Shown: positions 45,036 through 56,814, numbered from the stretch's first letter. The stretch is 64,000 nucleotides of DNA from Tetrapyrgos nigripes (GCA_013368315.1 JAACJM010000039.1:434001-498000), one strand, 5' to 3'. The notes: generated from the letters alone by a model not told the origin. Program-made: numbers and translations.

Positions 45036-48000
45036 TGTTCAAGTTCTTGATTGAACCTTTTGGTATTGCCATCTGTTTGTGGGTGATAAGCCATACTAAG
45101 AGCTGAGGTGATACCTAACTTAGCATATATCCCTCTCATGACCTGACTTGCAAACTGTGGTCCTCAATCTGATATCATGTCCCATAGACCATACCATCGC
45201 CAAGTGTTATTGAACAAAATATCAATAGTACTGTCACTATCAACATCTTTTCAGCAGGGAGAAACAACTACTGTCTTCATTGACTGGTCCACTGTTACGT
45301 GAATTGTGTTGAAGTCATCGCATTCTGGGTCGTTCTGGAACATCGTTTGGGATATGGTTTTGTGCCTTGGTCAATTGACAGGTAGCGCATCCTTTGACAT
45401 AATCGCAAACAAATACTGACATACCGGGCCACCAAAATTCTCTACTAACTAGTTCATAGGTCTTGAACTGGCCTGGGTGTCCTGCAGTGAGACTATCATG
45501 ATGCATTTTGACTATGTCTCTACATAATTGGTTGTCGTAAGGGATGTAGACTTTGCCTCGGAATAAAATAATCCCGTCTTCATAATTCCATTCCTGTAAG
45601 TTCTTGACCAGCAAGCATGGACCATTGTTTAAGATGACTTCGAGAGCACTCACAACTTCCTTGTCTTTCTTCAGACATTCTTTGATTTGTCTTCTCAATT
45701 TGGCATCTCCAGTCTTGTAGCTCAAATTCTGAAGAACTTGGGGTCTAGTAACACTTCAACCCCCTCTTTATGATCTGGCCTTTGAGAAAGAGGATCACTT
45801 CAATTGGATAAGGATGAAGTCAAATCTGGTAAGAAACAGAGCCATCCTTGCTTGTTGTCAGCTAAGTTTCTGAGAGGTGGTAAAGTACTCCAGATTTTTG
45901 TGGTTGGTGAGGATCTCAATAGTATGTGGTGCACTTTCAAGGTAATGTTGCCAAGCCTTCAATGCCCGTATGACTGCTAACAACTCTTTATCGTGAATAT
46001 CATAGTTTCGTTCAGTCTCAGATAAGGATTTTGATAGGTAAGCGACTGGATGCCACTTGTCATCTGATCCTTTCTGTGATAGAATACCTCCTGTGGCATA
46101 ATTGGAAGCATCTACTTCTACTCAATATGGTTTAGAATGCTCTGGCATTAAAAGGACTGGTGAAGAAGCAAATGCATCTTTGAGTGCCTGAAAGGCTTCT
46201 TCTGTATCGATAGACCATTTCCAAGGTTCATCTTTCTTCATAAGGTCGAAAAGCAGTTGAGCGAGCTTAGAGAAGTCATGTATAAAGTGATGATAGAAGT
46301 TTCCGAATCCTAAGAATGATTGAACATCTCTGATGCCCTGTGGTGTTGGCCATTCAGTGATGCCTTTGACTTTGACAGGATCTATCACCAATGTATTGTG
46401 AGAGACGATGAGACCTAGGAATTCTACTGAGCTGGCTTCAAAGGTACACTTCTCTGGTTTGGCATAAAGGTTGTTCTCCTGAAGTTGTGCGAGTACTTGT
46501 TTGATCATTTGTCAATGTTCTTCTAAAATTTCTGTAAAGATCAAGATGTTGTCCATATAGATAACCACTTTTCCTGAATTAATGAGGTCCTTAAAGAGTA
46601 TTCATCATTGCCTGAAACGTCGCAGGGGAGTTCATAAGACTGAAGAACATCACCATTGGTTCAAAAAGTCCCCTATTTGTCTTGAATGCTGCTTTCCACT
46701 CATCTCCTTCCTTTATCTGTACATTATTATATCCCCATCGAAGATCAATTTTTGAAAAGATTTGTGCTCCCTTGAGTTTGTCTACTAGCTCTGATATGAG
46801 TGGTAAAGGGTATTCATTCTTTATGGTCCCTTTGTCCAATGCTCAGTAGTCCTGTACAGGGCATAGCTTTCTGTCTTTCTTTTTAATGAAGAAGGGACTT
46901 GCCATAGGGGACTTTGACAGTCTTATATACTCCTTTTCCAAATTTTCATCAATGAAATTGTCAAGTTCCTTCTGTTTGTTAGGGGATAGGGGATAGGTTT
47001 TGCAGGGACAAGGTTCAAAGTCCAGCTTCAGTTCGATAGCATGATCCCATTCACCACATTTCAGTAATCGTTCTGAAGTTTGTTTGTCAAAAACTGGTAT
47101 GAACTCATGATATTGGGACAGAATCTTATCTGTAAGAGATACATCTTCTTTCATCTTTTGGGCTGCTTCTGCGAGTTCTTGAGCCTTGGTAAATCTAGCA
47201 TGGATAGGTAATTCTGAATCTAATGTCGGGTATTCCTCTTCTTTCCCAACCAGGGTCTCTAGCACCTCCTGTTCCCATTGGTTCAGAACATCCTCCCAAC
47301 CAAAGTCTTCTTCAGTAAAAATAACTTGAAAAGATCAAATAGAAACCCAACGATGCTGACCTGCAACCTTTGGCTGTGCAATTGGTTTGAACTGTCTGAT
47401 TGGCTCTGACCATTTCACTTGGTAATCCTTGTGATTGGTCTGTGGGTCAATAATCATCAGTTTTGGGGATTTGGGCTTGATGCGTAGGTTGAGGATGGGA
47501 GGTTGTTCCAAAGTACATGTTTCAGGACATCTAACCATGTCTAACCTAGAAAACAACCAATATACCTCTGGGTTATGCTCCTCTAACCAATCAGGTACCA
47601 AGAATTATATTGTGATCTCCAATGTCTGTAACATAGAATTCAGCTGTCTCTTCATGATACAATCTTTTGTCCTGAGAATAGACACAGAGTTTTTGAATGG
47701 TGTAATGGCATACCCATCCCATGGTGTTTTCAGAACCGTCAACATTTCATATGGGGAAGGGATTTTTGATGGGGAGGAGAGTTAAACAATTTTCTTGGGT
47801 GAAACAGCTGTTAATAAAATGCCTTCCACACCACTATCTATTAGGGCTTCTGCATCGATTTTTCTGCCAGTAATCTTGCCAATAAGTTCAGTTTTAAGTG
47901 TTATCGAAGGTATTTGTTGGTTACGAGTGACTGCCAGCATTCTCAATTCTGAAGGAAAGGTATGCTCACGAAAGGGGTTTAACACATGATATCAATTGTT

Positions 48001-50075
48001 CATATATTGTCTGGCGTACTGTACAGCTCCTCCTGACGGCGTAGCAGGGGAGTATTTCAAAAATCCATCATCTTCGCCATGACATCCTTCAAATATACAC
48101 TAGCCTGTTCCTTTTCTTCTCCTTCCAGACCCTTGACCTTGTTCATCATATCTGAAATATCTTTGATTACATTACAAGAGGAAGACGATGACAACGTTTG
48201 AGCCACTGTTACTGGTGGCAAACTAGATGACGATGATGGAGCTGAAGTTTCAGCTGTCCTAACAGCACGAGGAGGAAAGTTTTGAGACGTGTTCTGAGCT
48301 GTTGAAGACCTCGGAGTATTGTTCAGGAATGTCAGGCATTTGTTGCTCATGTGTCCAGGTTGCCTACATGTGAAGTATGCTTCTAGTTTCGGAGTCGGTC
48401 CCTTTCTTCAGGCATCAATTTAGGTTAGCACCTGGTCCCATATTCATAAATGTGTTCACGCTTGCTACCATCTGTCCTTGAGAAGGACCTGAATTCGTCC
48501 TTGGCATAGAGAATGATCTCGATCATCCTTCTTTCTCTCTTTCATTTATCCATTCCAAATGAAGATCCATTGCCCTCTTCCTATACTCATCGAAGTCCTT
48601 CCACTTCAGCCAAGTTCCCACCACTGACTTCTGAAGATCCCTCAGAAGACCTGCTTTATAGAAATCCAGAAGAGCTGTTTCTCTGTAGTCCGACTCTTCT
48701 CCGTATGTATCAAAGATGCTATTATAGCTACTAATGTCCATTCCTTTCATCCTAGCATTCTTGATTTTATTTCTCACAACCTCAACAGCAGCAAGAGCTT
48801 TAAAATCCCTTTTGAACCTATCCTTTATCTCCTTTAACATAGTCTATCGCCTTTCTTCTGGTTTGAGTTTCATATCTTCCTCATCTTCTTCTCACTCTGT
48901 GATTCAATGGGTTGCCCAATCTCCTCCTTTTTCTCCTGTGAAGAACAAGAGGAATAAGGACACCTTGGAGTCCTCAGTGGAGTATCTGGCCTTGTTCTGA
49001 CATAGGTAGTTATTGAATGAAGCTAGCCATCACTTCACTTCATCACGTTCTCCATTAAAGGCATCAGGTTTCCTTCCTCGTTCAGAAGTGCTGTTAGAGT
49101 CGTTAGGTGCTATGTTGGACATGTTGTCTGGATCTGATGGATCTGGAGAGGAAGGAGGGTCCAGATGATAGGGGGCTACAGATGGTCCTTTGTTAGACAG
49201 AATTGCAGGAGAAGAAGGGTCATCTGGTTCTGATGGATCAAGAGAAGGATCTTGGGAAGGGTTGATGGGTTATTAGAAGATGGATCTGGTAACAGATCTG
49301 ATGCAGAAGTTGGATCAGGTGGTATGAGAGAAGAGGGTTCTGGATTTGGTTGAGTGTTTGTCAATAATAGGATGAGCTTCTCGAATAGCAAGTTCTTGGT
49401 TATGTGTTACAACTTCACACTCGATAGGAAGGGTTTCGGGAAGTGTTTGAGTGTTGTACCTGTTAATACAGGGCTGGTTTTTGCAGAATATATAAGGTTT
49501 TGAATTCTCCAAGTTATAATTGCAGTTGAGAACCCTTGGTTTGAAGAAGACATGTGGACGATCTGCACAGGGAAGACGGATCTGCAGATGCGGACTTTTG
49601 ACTCATCATATACTCTTTCTACAATCTCTTAGGGTCTTCTTTTCTACCCTTTAAATCACCACAAGGATTTGAAGATAAAGGAGGTAGGTGTGCCATAGTC
49701 TGTAAGGGGCGGTGTAGGTATATTGTACTCTCTGAGGAATAGAGGTCCTGTAATCCTAACAACAATTTCCTCAGTATCAAGGTCGAGGGTGACTCAGATG
49801 TATGAATAGATGGAAAGGATCACATCACCCAACGATGTGTACAGATGAAGTTTCAATTGTAGCTCCTACTGCATGACTACACCAGTACTCAGTGTGTGGT
49901 AGATAGAGTGGAAGAGGGAGAGGAGGTTGTTCATAGTCAGGTGGGCTCTCAGGTGGTTCAAAGTGAATCCAAGAGAATGGGGAAGACAGAGTGAAAGGAA
50001 TATATGAAAGGGAAGATGATTGTTGCTACACTGTTACTCAAGGTACACAGTGGGTCAGCAGTCTACTCAAAGTAG
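45036..50075 (-). pseudogene. Ty3/gypsy element gypsy-2, copy a, internal region (3' truncated)
   Basis: Minus-strand order from right to left. Gag: acidic/Pro N-terminus near 49400-49150; helical core KMKGM-like ARMKGMDISSYNSIFDTYGE at 48770-48710; Ser-rich C-terminus ending VYLKDVMAKMMDF at 48057. Protease: DAEALIDSGVEGILLT at 47860-47820 with the D-S-G site. Reverse transcriptase: [55 protein letters not shown] (46930-46600), with the catalytic region broken. RNase H and thumb: VEFLGLIVSH and VQSFLGFGNFYHHFIHDFSK (46420-46280). Integrase zinc domain and core: HHDSLTAGHPGQFKTYELVS, GCATCQLTKAQNH (45500-45360), then MRGIYAKLGITSALSMAYHP and DGNTKRFNQELEQY, where homology stops at about 45036. 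The chromodomain and 3' LTR are missing. Many stops; not functional. Confidence 0.9.
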
Positions 50076-50608
50076 TGTCTGCTTAGCAATTGAAATATAT
50101 TTGAATTGCAGGGAGGGAAAACAATGCTTGCAATATAGATGAAGAGGTTGAGAACAGAAATAAACGGGATAGAGTGAGGTGGGTGTATGGGAGTTCGTTC
50201 AAGTGTTGAATAACCACCCAAGTCACACAGTTTGAGGACAGATACAAAGCGATTGATTGAGAGATAGAGATAGAGAAAGAGAAACAAGTAAGCTGACTAT
50301 GCTCTACACTGCATAGTACTAGTATGGAGCAGAGACAAAGTGAATGAACTAAAGGACTAGTTAGAATGTCTGGTGGTTTATATAGAAGAGCAATGATAGG
50401 AGAAACATAGGAGAAATAGGAGAAACATAGGAGAAAGTGGAGAAATGTAGGGTAAAGATAGGATTGATGGAATGGAAGATTGATTGACAGGTTCTATAAG
50501 GTTCAAAGTCAGTAATATAAGGAAATGCAATAGACGAATGATCAGAAAATGAGTTCAATAATGTAGTAGAAGAGGAAGGAGGACAAAGAACTGTAGCAGT
50601 TCATGACA
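50076..50608 (-). repeat. gypsy-2 copy a 5' LTR (about 533 bp)
   Basis: On the minus strand it starts TGTCATGAACTGCTACAG at 50608 and ends AAGCAGACA at 50076, giving TGTC...GACA ends. The start matches the LTR of copy b at 60384 (TGTCACAAACTGCAACAG). A minisatellite of GGAGAAACATA-type units lies at 50390-50455. The plus-strand boundary at 50609 is the junction with gypsy-3. Confidence 0.75.
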
Positions 50609-51614
50609 ACAGCTATCCTGTCCCTCCAGTATGATTCTGCATTCCATTCCTGCACCCTCCACACTGCTGAACTCAATTACAACGTCCACGATAAGGAAGC
50701 ATTCTGTATTTGGCAGCATTACCTGGAAGGCTATTGACATGGTTACAGACCATAAGAATTTGGAATATTTACTTGACGTCAAGTACGGTGGTCTGAGTAC
50801 CTTTCCAGATTTAATCTCATCATTCAGTTCAAACCAGGTAAATTGGGTGCCAAACTGGATGTCACCGAAAGAGGGGGATAGTGGCTATGCCAAGGTCAAT
50901 CCACAGAATTTCCATCCAGTCTTCACTCATGAACAACTTTCTGAGTTGCTCCAAGCTTCTTTCTGTGCATCAGTCATCATGGACATCGACATTGAACAAC
51001 TCCATTCCACTATTTGGGAATCCTATGCTTCCAATCCAGAATCCCAAGCTGATCTGGACACATCCTGATGGAAACTTGATGAAGCAGGACTTCTATGCTT
51101 AGACAACAGGATATTTGTTCCTGTGGTTTCCAACCTCCAACTTCAAGTATTGTGTCAGCACCATGACTATCCACTCGTGGGACACTTGATCTTATCTGAC
51201 AGCACTACACTTGGCCAAAGATCTGGGAATTCGTCTGGGACTATGTATCTTCCTGCACAGTCTGTGGTCGCAACAAGCCTCATTGACTCAAACCCCTTTC
51301 TGTGCTGGTCTGTCCATGGGATTCAATTTCCATGGACTTTATTGAGCAATATTACAGACACAGCAATCCTGGTAATTGTTGACCAAGCATCCAAACAGGG
51401 AATCTTCATTCCTACCCACGACACTATCACCTCAGAACAACTTGTGGAACTTTTTGTCCTTCACCTTTTCTCTATGTTACTTCCAACCATGGTTCCAAAT
51501 TCATTTCCCATTTCTTCTGGTCCTTAGGCAAAGCCTTAGACATGGAACTTCACTTCACTTTGGGTTATCACCTGGAAGCAGACAGACAGACTGAGCATAC
51601 CAACCAAACACTCT

Positions 51615-52240
51615 GTAATATCTATGCTTCCGTACATCTTTCCGATCGCATCCGATTCTTTTCTGAACTTCTCTTTCTTTTATTTTGAACTTCATTCCCT
51701 TCCATCCCGAACATGTTCCGATCATTCATTTCCGATTTCATATCCGAGCTCCACTATTAATCTCCACAAACGGATCCCATCCGGGAACCTGTGATTCATT
51801 TTGGATAACTACCGGACAGCTTACTCCACTTCATCTCCAATCCGTTCCACTTTGTTTCCACTTTGTTTCCACTTTGTTTCCACTTTGTTTCCACTTCGTT
51901 CTGCAGTGCTCCATCCATCTCCAATAGCACCATGTGCTTTTCCTTCATTTCCGAACCATTCCTATCTTACTCCTCTTCATTCCGAAGTAGTACTTAAGCT
52001 AGCAACTTTGTAGTAGATAGCTTAAGTCTAAAATCGAATTAGCCGGTCTCCTAACTTCATCCGACTTCAGACAACATAGTACCATCTTAACGGATTCCAT
52101 TCCATGTCTCCCTTACACTTCGATCTCAGAGACTACCGGTTCCGTCCGGATTCGTCTTGATCCTTTTCCAAAAAACCCCAATAAGACTTCCGCTCGGGTC
52201 CGACGTGTTTCCTAACGCTAGGATCCGCCCGGACTTAACA
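51615..52240 (+). repeat. Solo LTR, family L1, copy D (626 bp)
   Basis: TGTAATATCTATGCTTCCG to GGACTTAACA with the exact duplication cactc at 51610-51614 and 52241-52245. It cuts the gypsy-3 integrase just after TEHTNQTL. It keeps many CpG dinucleotides (TCCG repeated), unlike copies A-C, so it looks the youngest. The hairpin is at 51992-52027. Confidence 0.93.
51846..51900. repeat. 11-bp tandem repeat inside LTR copy D
   Basis: CCACTTTGTTT repeated nearly five times head to tail. Copies B and C do not show this expansion, which explains part of the length difference between family members. Confidence 0.85.
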
Positions 52241-52940
52241 CACTCGAGCAGTACATCCATATCTATTGTTTCTATCAACAGGACAACTGGTCTTCCCTAC
52301 TTCCCATTGCTGAGTTCGCTTACAACAATGCTCCAAATGCTTCCACCAGAATCACTCCCTTCTTCAAAAACAAGGGTTTCCACCCAGACTATAACCTGGC
52401 TTCTGAGTGTGCCCGACATTTCATAGTCAATCTTCTCTGGGATGAGATCTGGGAAGCTCAGAAACACTACAAGGTTCAAGCAGATAAATGTTGTCTGGAT
52501 TTACCAGATATCCCTATATGTTCTGAAGTCTTTGTATCAGCCAAACATATAAAGAAGTTTTCTGAAAAGTTCCTAGGTCCTTTCAAGGTCATTGCTTGTC
52601 CTAGCTCTCTGTCATATACCCTAAAGCTTCCTGACTATCTCTGTGCTATCCATCCCATCTTCCATGTGTCCCAACTTGAACCCACTGCTCCCAACACCAT
52701 TCTGAATTGACACCTGGATCCACCAGCTCTGGTCAAGATTGAAGGTGAACTCCAGTATGAGATCACTGAAATCTTGGACTTGAAAATCAATCGGTCGCTG
52801 CTGGAAATGTCCTCTCTTATACATGGTACAGTGGTCTGGTTATGAAGGCACTGACAAGGAATTCTCATGGATTCCAGATGAAGCTATTGCAGACTTTCAC
52901 AAGAAGAATCTGACTAAACCTAGTCCACTTCCATTATAAG

Positions 52941-53139
52941 TGCTTCCAAGTGCTTTTCACTTTCTCCATCTCTGTCTCGTCTGTCTCTACCATTTCCAAG
53001 TCCTTTCCAAGTCATTCCGATTCATTTCACACAAGAAAATCCAAGAAAATTTGTTGCCCATCCAGGTCCAGTCAAGTATCCATTACATGCAGAAACTATA
53101 TACAATAATCTACAAGTCCATGTCTGTGCTTCCCTGACC
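52941..53139. other. Stretch after gypsy-3 without a recognised LTR
   Basis: Pyrimidine-rich sequence following the chromodomain-like end. A 3' LTR of gypsy-3 should start near here but none of the L1 signature (TGTAA...TTAACA, hairpin) is found, so the element's right end is lost or unrelated. Confidence 0.4.
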
Positions 53140-54130
53140 CATTCCTAATCCTCCACCATAGCCTTTGACTTCAGCTTCATCCTCTTTGTTCTGGCCAATC
53201 CCTTGCCTTTTCCTTTCTCCTTCAGCTTTCCTGCTGGATCCCCAATCAACATCAACCTCTCTTCATTGGCACTCCATGCATCCACTGCCACTTCCTTCAC
53301 ATCAATGTTGAAGTGTTTTACGATCACATCCATGATGTCCAATCCTTATGAGATGGTTGAGTTGGGCAAGTTGGATTGGGATGAGGAGGGAGGTGTCAGG
53401 AAACAGCTTGGCCCAACTAGTAAAGCTGCACCCACTCTTGGTATCAGCACAACCTTTGCAAGCAGTCTTCCCATGACTGTTAGAGATGCATGGGATCTCA
53501 TTCCTTCTGCAGTGATTGCACAGTTATGCACACAGGATTAGTGTCAGAATCATCATCAGAAAATAAAATCAAAACTTACCTCTTCGAAGGCTTCCCCTTC
53601 ATCAATGTTGTTCTCTGACTCTACTCTCCTTCTCCAAGGCACTTGAGGGCTTGAGGGCTCTGCTCCTGCTGGCCATTTGCTATTTGCCTTCTCTGACAGT
53701 CCTGCTACATTCCCTTCCTCTTCCCCACCAGACCTTCGCCTCTCTGTATTCCTCTGCAAGACCTCCAATGACTTCTGCCATGCTTCATACTTCTTTGTGC
53801 TCTCCATCCATTCCTGCAACCTCACCTCTTCCTCTTCCAACTCCATCTTTCTCCTGCTTCTGCTGCATTCCAGTCATCCTCCCAATCCTCCATTGATGCC
53901 ATAGCTTTTGTATACGCTTTGTGCAAAGTGTTGTATGCATGAGTTGTTAGCAGAATTCCTGTCAGAATCTGATTGAATCTGTTCCTCTCAGAAGTACTCA
54001 CCAGCTTCATTTTCTGCCTGTATCATGGCCTTTTCTGCCTTGTTACCAACATGGGGTTTATTGATGGGGATGACAGGTTCTGGAGGGATTAGTGGTTTCA
54101 GATTTTCATTTTCCTATTCTTGCAGGAATT
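53140..54130 (-). pseudogene. Low-complexity TE-associated gene remnant (copy 2)
   Basis: Minus-strand coding-like pieces. The first block near 54110-54040 contains ENENLKPLIPPEPVIPINKP, reminiscent of the DWKTRNLEPIVPD block of the copy at 43.9 kb. Helical Glu/Trp-rich blocks follow: KAYTKAMASMEDWEDDWNAA (53930-53850) and ELEEEEVRLQEWMESTKKYE (53845-53780), then RRRSGGEEEGNVAG. A final block MDIMDVIVKHFNIDVKEVAV (53342) ends with a Lys-rich KLKEKGKGKGLARTKRMKLK tail near 53160. Several frame changes. Function unknown. Confidence 0.4.
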
Positions 54131-54229
54131 CGTAGAGTCAAGCAGCAACATTGATAGGGACATGTGGGCCAGATCAGTGGGACAGAAGTGGACAGACTAA
54201 AGAACCTATCTACAATGGCCTTGAGTATA

Positions 54230-54400
54230 TATCAAGATCAGAGATATCTGATGGAGACAATGATAGAATCAAGAGTGGAGAAATGTAGGAGAAAGAGTGG
54301 AGAAATGTAGGAGAAAGATAGGAGCATAAGTGGAGAAATATAGGAGAAATGGAGAAATGTAGGAGAAATGATGTATCAAGGTACAAGGAACATGGCTTAG
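54230..54400 (-). repeat. Minisatellite of GTGGAGAAATGTAGGAGAAA units (LTR-like fragment)
   Basis: Units GTGGAGAAATGTAGGAGAAA or shorter forms repeat about five times. The same words occur in the gypsy-2 LTR (50390-50455 on the plus strand; CCTATGTTTCTCC at 60570-60625 as complement). Here the orientation is opposite to that expected for the 5' LTR of the plus-strand gag that follows, so it is a rearranged or inverted fragment. Confidence 0.55.
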
Positions 54401-54530
54401 AACCAGGGGAGTCAAAGGAACAATGGAAGTGAAGAAAAGAAGAGAGAAACAAAGAGAAACAAAGAGAAACAGGGTATGGAAGTGAAGACATGAAGAGAAA
54501 CAAAGGAAAACAGAGTGTAGAAGTGAAGGC

Positions 54531-55751
54531 ATGAAGAAATTCATGACACCTCCTGTGAATCCCTCTCCTGATCCATCAGAACCAAATGACCCTTCCTCTC
54601 CTACAATTCCATCTACTGAAGAACCATCTGTAGCCCCTCATTGTCCAGCCCCTTCTCCAGATCCAGATCCATCAGAACCAGATGATTTGGCTATGTCTGA
54701 TGCAGCACCTAATGACTCTAATAGTACTTCTGAACAAGGAAGGAAACCTGACACCTTTACTGGAGAATGTAACAAAGCTAAATGATGGCTAGCTTTTTTT
54801 AATAACTACAGATATGCCACTGAAGAGAGCCAGGTGTCATTGTTCCTATTGTTCTTCACAGGAGAAAAGGGAGGAGACTGGGCAGCACTTACAGAATGAG
54901 AGGATGACAAAGAAAATGAAGAGGTTACACCAGCACAAAGGTGATGGATCACTCTGAAACAGATTTGAGATAAGTTCAAGGACTTCAAAGCTCTCACAGC
55001 AGACGATGTAGTGAGAACTAAAATTAAGATTGCTAGGATGAAAGGAATGGACATTAGTAGTTATAACAGCATCTTCAATACATATGGGAAAGAGTCTGAC
55101 TTCAACAAGACAGTGTTGTTGGAGTATTATAAAGACAGGTTGCCTTTGAAACTTCACGAGTCTGTGGGGCACACCTATCTGAAATGGAAGGACTTTGATG
55201 AGTACAAGGAGAGGGCTGTGGAACTTCATTTGGAATGGTTGAAGGAACGAGAGAGGTCTGGAAGTTGGAAATCCACTCCCACATCGAGGATGAGTTCAGG
55301 TCCTTCTCAGGGACAGACAGTAGCAAGTGTAAATGTGCTTATGAATATGGGACCAGGTGCTAGCTCATCCTTTACTCCTCTACCCAAGCTGACACCTGAA
55401 GAAAGGGACAGACTTCATAAACTAGGAGCATGCTTTGCATGTAGACAACCAGGTCATATGAGCAACGAATGTTCCACATTCCTGAACGATACCTTGAAGT
55501 CGTCCACCTCTCAGAATACCTCTCGTAACTTCCCTCCTTGTGCTGTTAGGACAGCTGATACTTCCACTTCAACATCGTCATCGTCATCTTCCAGTTTGCC
55601 ACCTGTAACAATAGCACAAACATCATCATCTCAAAACATAATTAAGGACATTTCAGATATGGTAAATAAGGTCAAGGGTTTGGAAGGAGAAGAAAAGGAA
55701 CAGGCTAGTGTATATTTAACAGATGTTGTGGCAAAGATGATGGATTTTTGA
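54531..55751 (+). pseudogene. gypsy-2 copy b gag with CCHC zinc knuckle
   Basis: Starts MKKFMTPPVNPSPDPSEPND, a Pro/Ser/Asp-rich N-terminus with GRKPDTFTGECNKAK (capsid entry), then a few stops (54782, 54897 and others). The long intact part 55011-55751 contains ARMKGMDISSYNSIFNTYGK, LKWKDFDEYKERAVELHLEW and PSQGQTVASVNVLMNMGPG. The zinc knuckle CFACRQPGHMSNEC is near 55430-55475. A Ser/Thr-rich tail ends with VYLTDVVAKMMDF. It is the better preserved gag copy of gypsy-2 and packages element RNA in intact relatives. Confidence 0.9.
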
Positions 55752-55894
55752 AACACTCTCCTGCTACGTTGTCAGGAGGGGTTGTACAATACACTGGACA
55801 ATATATGAACAATTGATATCATGTGTTATATCCTTCTTGTGAGCATACCTTCCCTTTAGAACTACACCCTAGGACATCCTCATATATCAATACA

Positions 55895-56504
55895 GGTGGA
55901 GTACCCCCAGACCCTGGATTCCAATATGGCAGGGATCTGTCCAGGCCATATAATATAGGCCTTGGTTAGAGGTTAGGGTTTAGTTAGGATAGTTAGGATT
56001 AGGGTTTATTAATGTGAGGCACATAGCACCAAGCCATTAGAGGTTAGGATTCAGGTTAGGGTTAGGGATAAGACTGTCTTTATAGGGGGGGGGGTTTGGG
56101 GGGCACAGCCCCCCCATTTCTAGTGGTGCAGCCACCTGTTAGAGGTTAGAGTTAGTGGTTAGAGGTTAGGGTTGGTGGTTAGGGTTAGTGGTTCAAGGGG
56201 TGGATGGGCAGGGGTGGTGATAGGTTAGGGTCATGTGATTTTGATGTGACTATGTGATCACATGATTTATTTTTACTCAAACTGCAATAAAAAATCATTT
56301 TCACTACAAAATACCCTCCAAACAGGCAATTTTACTTCAAAGATTGTCAGCTGGGCTAATGAACCAACAGTTTTGTGTAATGAGCAGGCATAATGCGCAC
56401 TTGCCCAATATGGTATGTAGATTATATAACACCCCAGTGATCCTATTTAAATACTGGACTCTCAGATAAGGGGCCTGGAAATACAGGGTCTGGGGTACTC
56501 CACC
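55895..56504. mobile_element. Small inverted-repeat element with telomere-like repeats (DNA-3)
   Basis: Ends are inverted: GGTGGAGTACCCCCAGACCC at 55895 and its near complement GGGTCTGGGGTACTCCACC at 56486-56504. The match extends about 29 bp. The 610-bp body has no coding capacity but many TTAGGG-like words between 55965 and 56235 and a G-run of about ten at 56087. It is inserted in the gypsy-2 copy b protease region. No clear target duplication. Confidence 0.8.
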
Positions 56505-56589
56505 CATATTGCAATGTGAAGGCAACATCAGCTCCAGAACTTGTAACTGACTTAAAACTGAACTTATTGGCAAAATCACTGCAGAAAAT

Positions 56590-56814
56590 TTGATGCAGAA
56601 GCTCTAAGAGACAGTGGTGCAGAAGGCATTATTAGCCATTTCACATGAGAAAATTGTTTAACCCTCCTTCCTATCAAAAATCTGTTCCCTGTACGCAACA
56701 TTGATGGTTCTGAAAATACCATGAGATGGGTACACCATTACACTATTCAAAAACTTTGCATCTATTCTCAGAACAGAAGATCGTATCACAAAGAGATGGC
56801 CAAATTCTATGTTA
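56590..56814 (+). pseudogene. gypsy-2 copy b protease remnant
   Basis: Continues the element after DNA-3: FDAEALRDSGAEGIIS near 56590-56640 keeps the D-S-G active-site order seen in copy a, with one changed residue between Leu and Asp. It is followed by MGTPLHYSKTLHLF-like frames to the next insertion. Stops show decay. Confidence 0.7.

Larger units (their letters stand above)
50609..52940 (+). pseudogene. Third gypsy element (gypsy-3): RNase H, integrase, chromodomain remnant
   Basis: Plus strand. RNase H end: AELNYNVHDKEAF-like (50670), VTDHKNLEYLLDVKYGG (50745), RWSEYLSRFNLIIQFKPGKL in a shifted frame (50785-50850). Integrase: zinc domain AGLLCLDNRIFVPVVSNLQL (51085-51150); core with VIVDQASKQGIFIPTHDTIT (51370-51430) and TMVPNSFPISSG; then after the inserted LTR, LLPIAEFAYNNAPNASTRIT and KNKGFHPDYNL (52300-52400). 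A C-terminal part HPIFHVSQLEP (52650) and a chromodomain-like segment (52700-52900) follow. Frameshifts and stops are frequent. Gag and reverse transcriptase are absent here because gypsy-2 sits immediately to the left. Confidence 0.85.
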
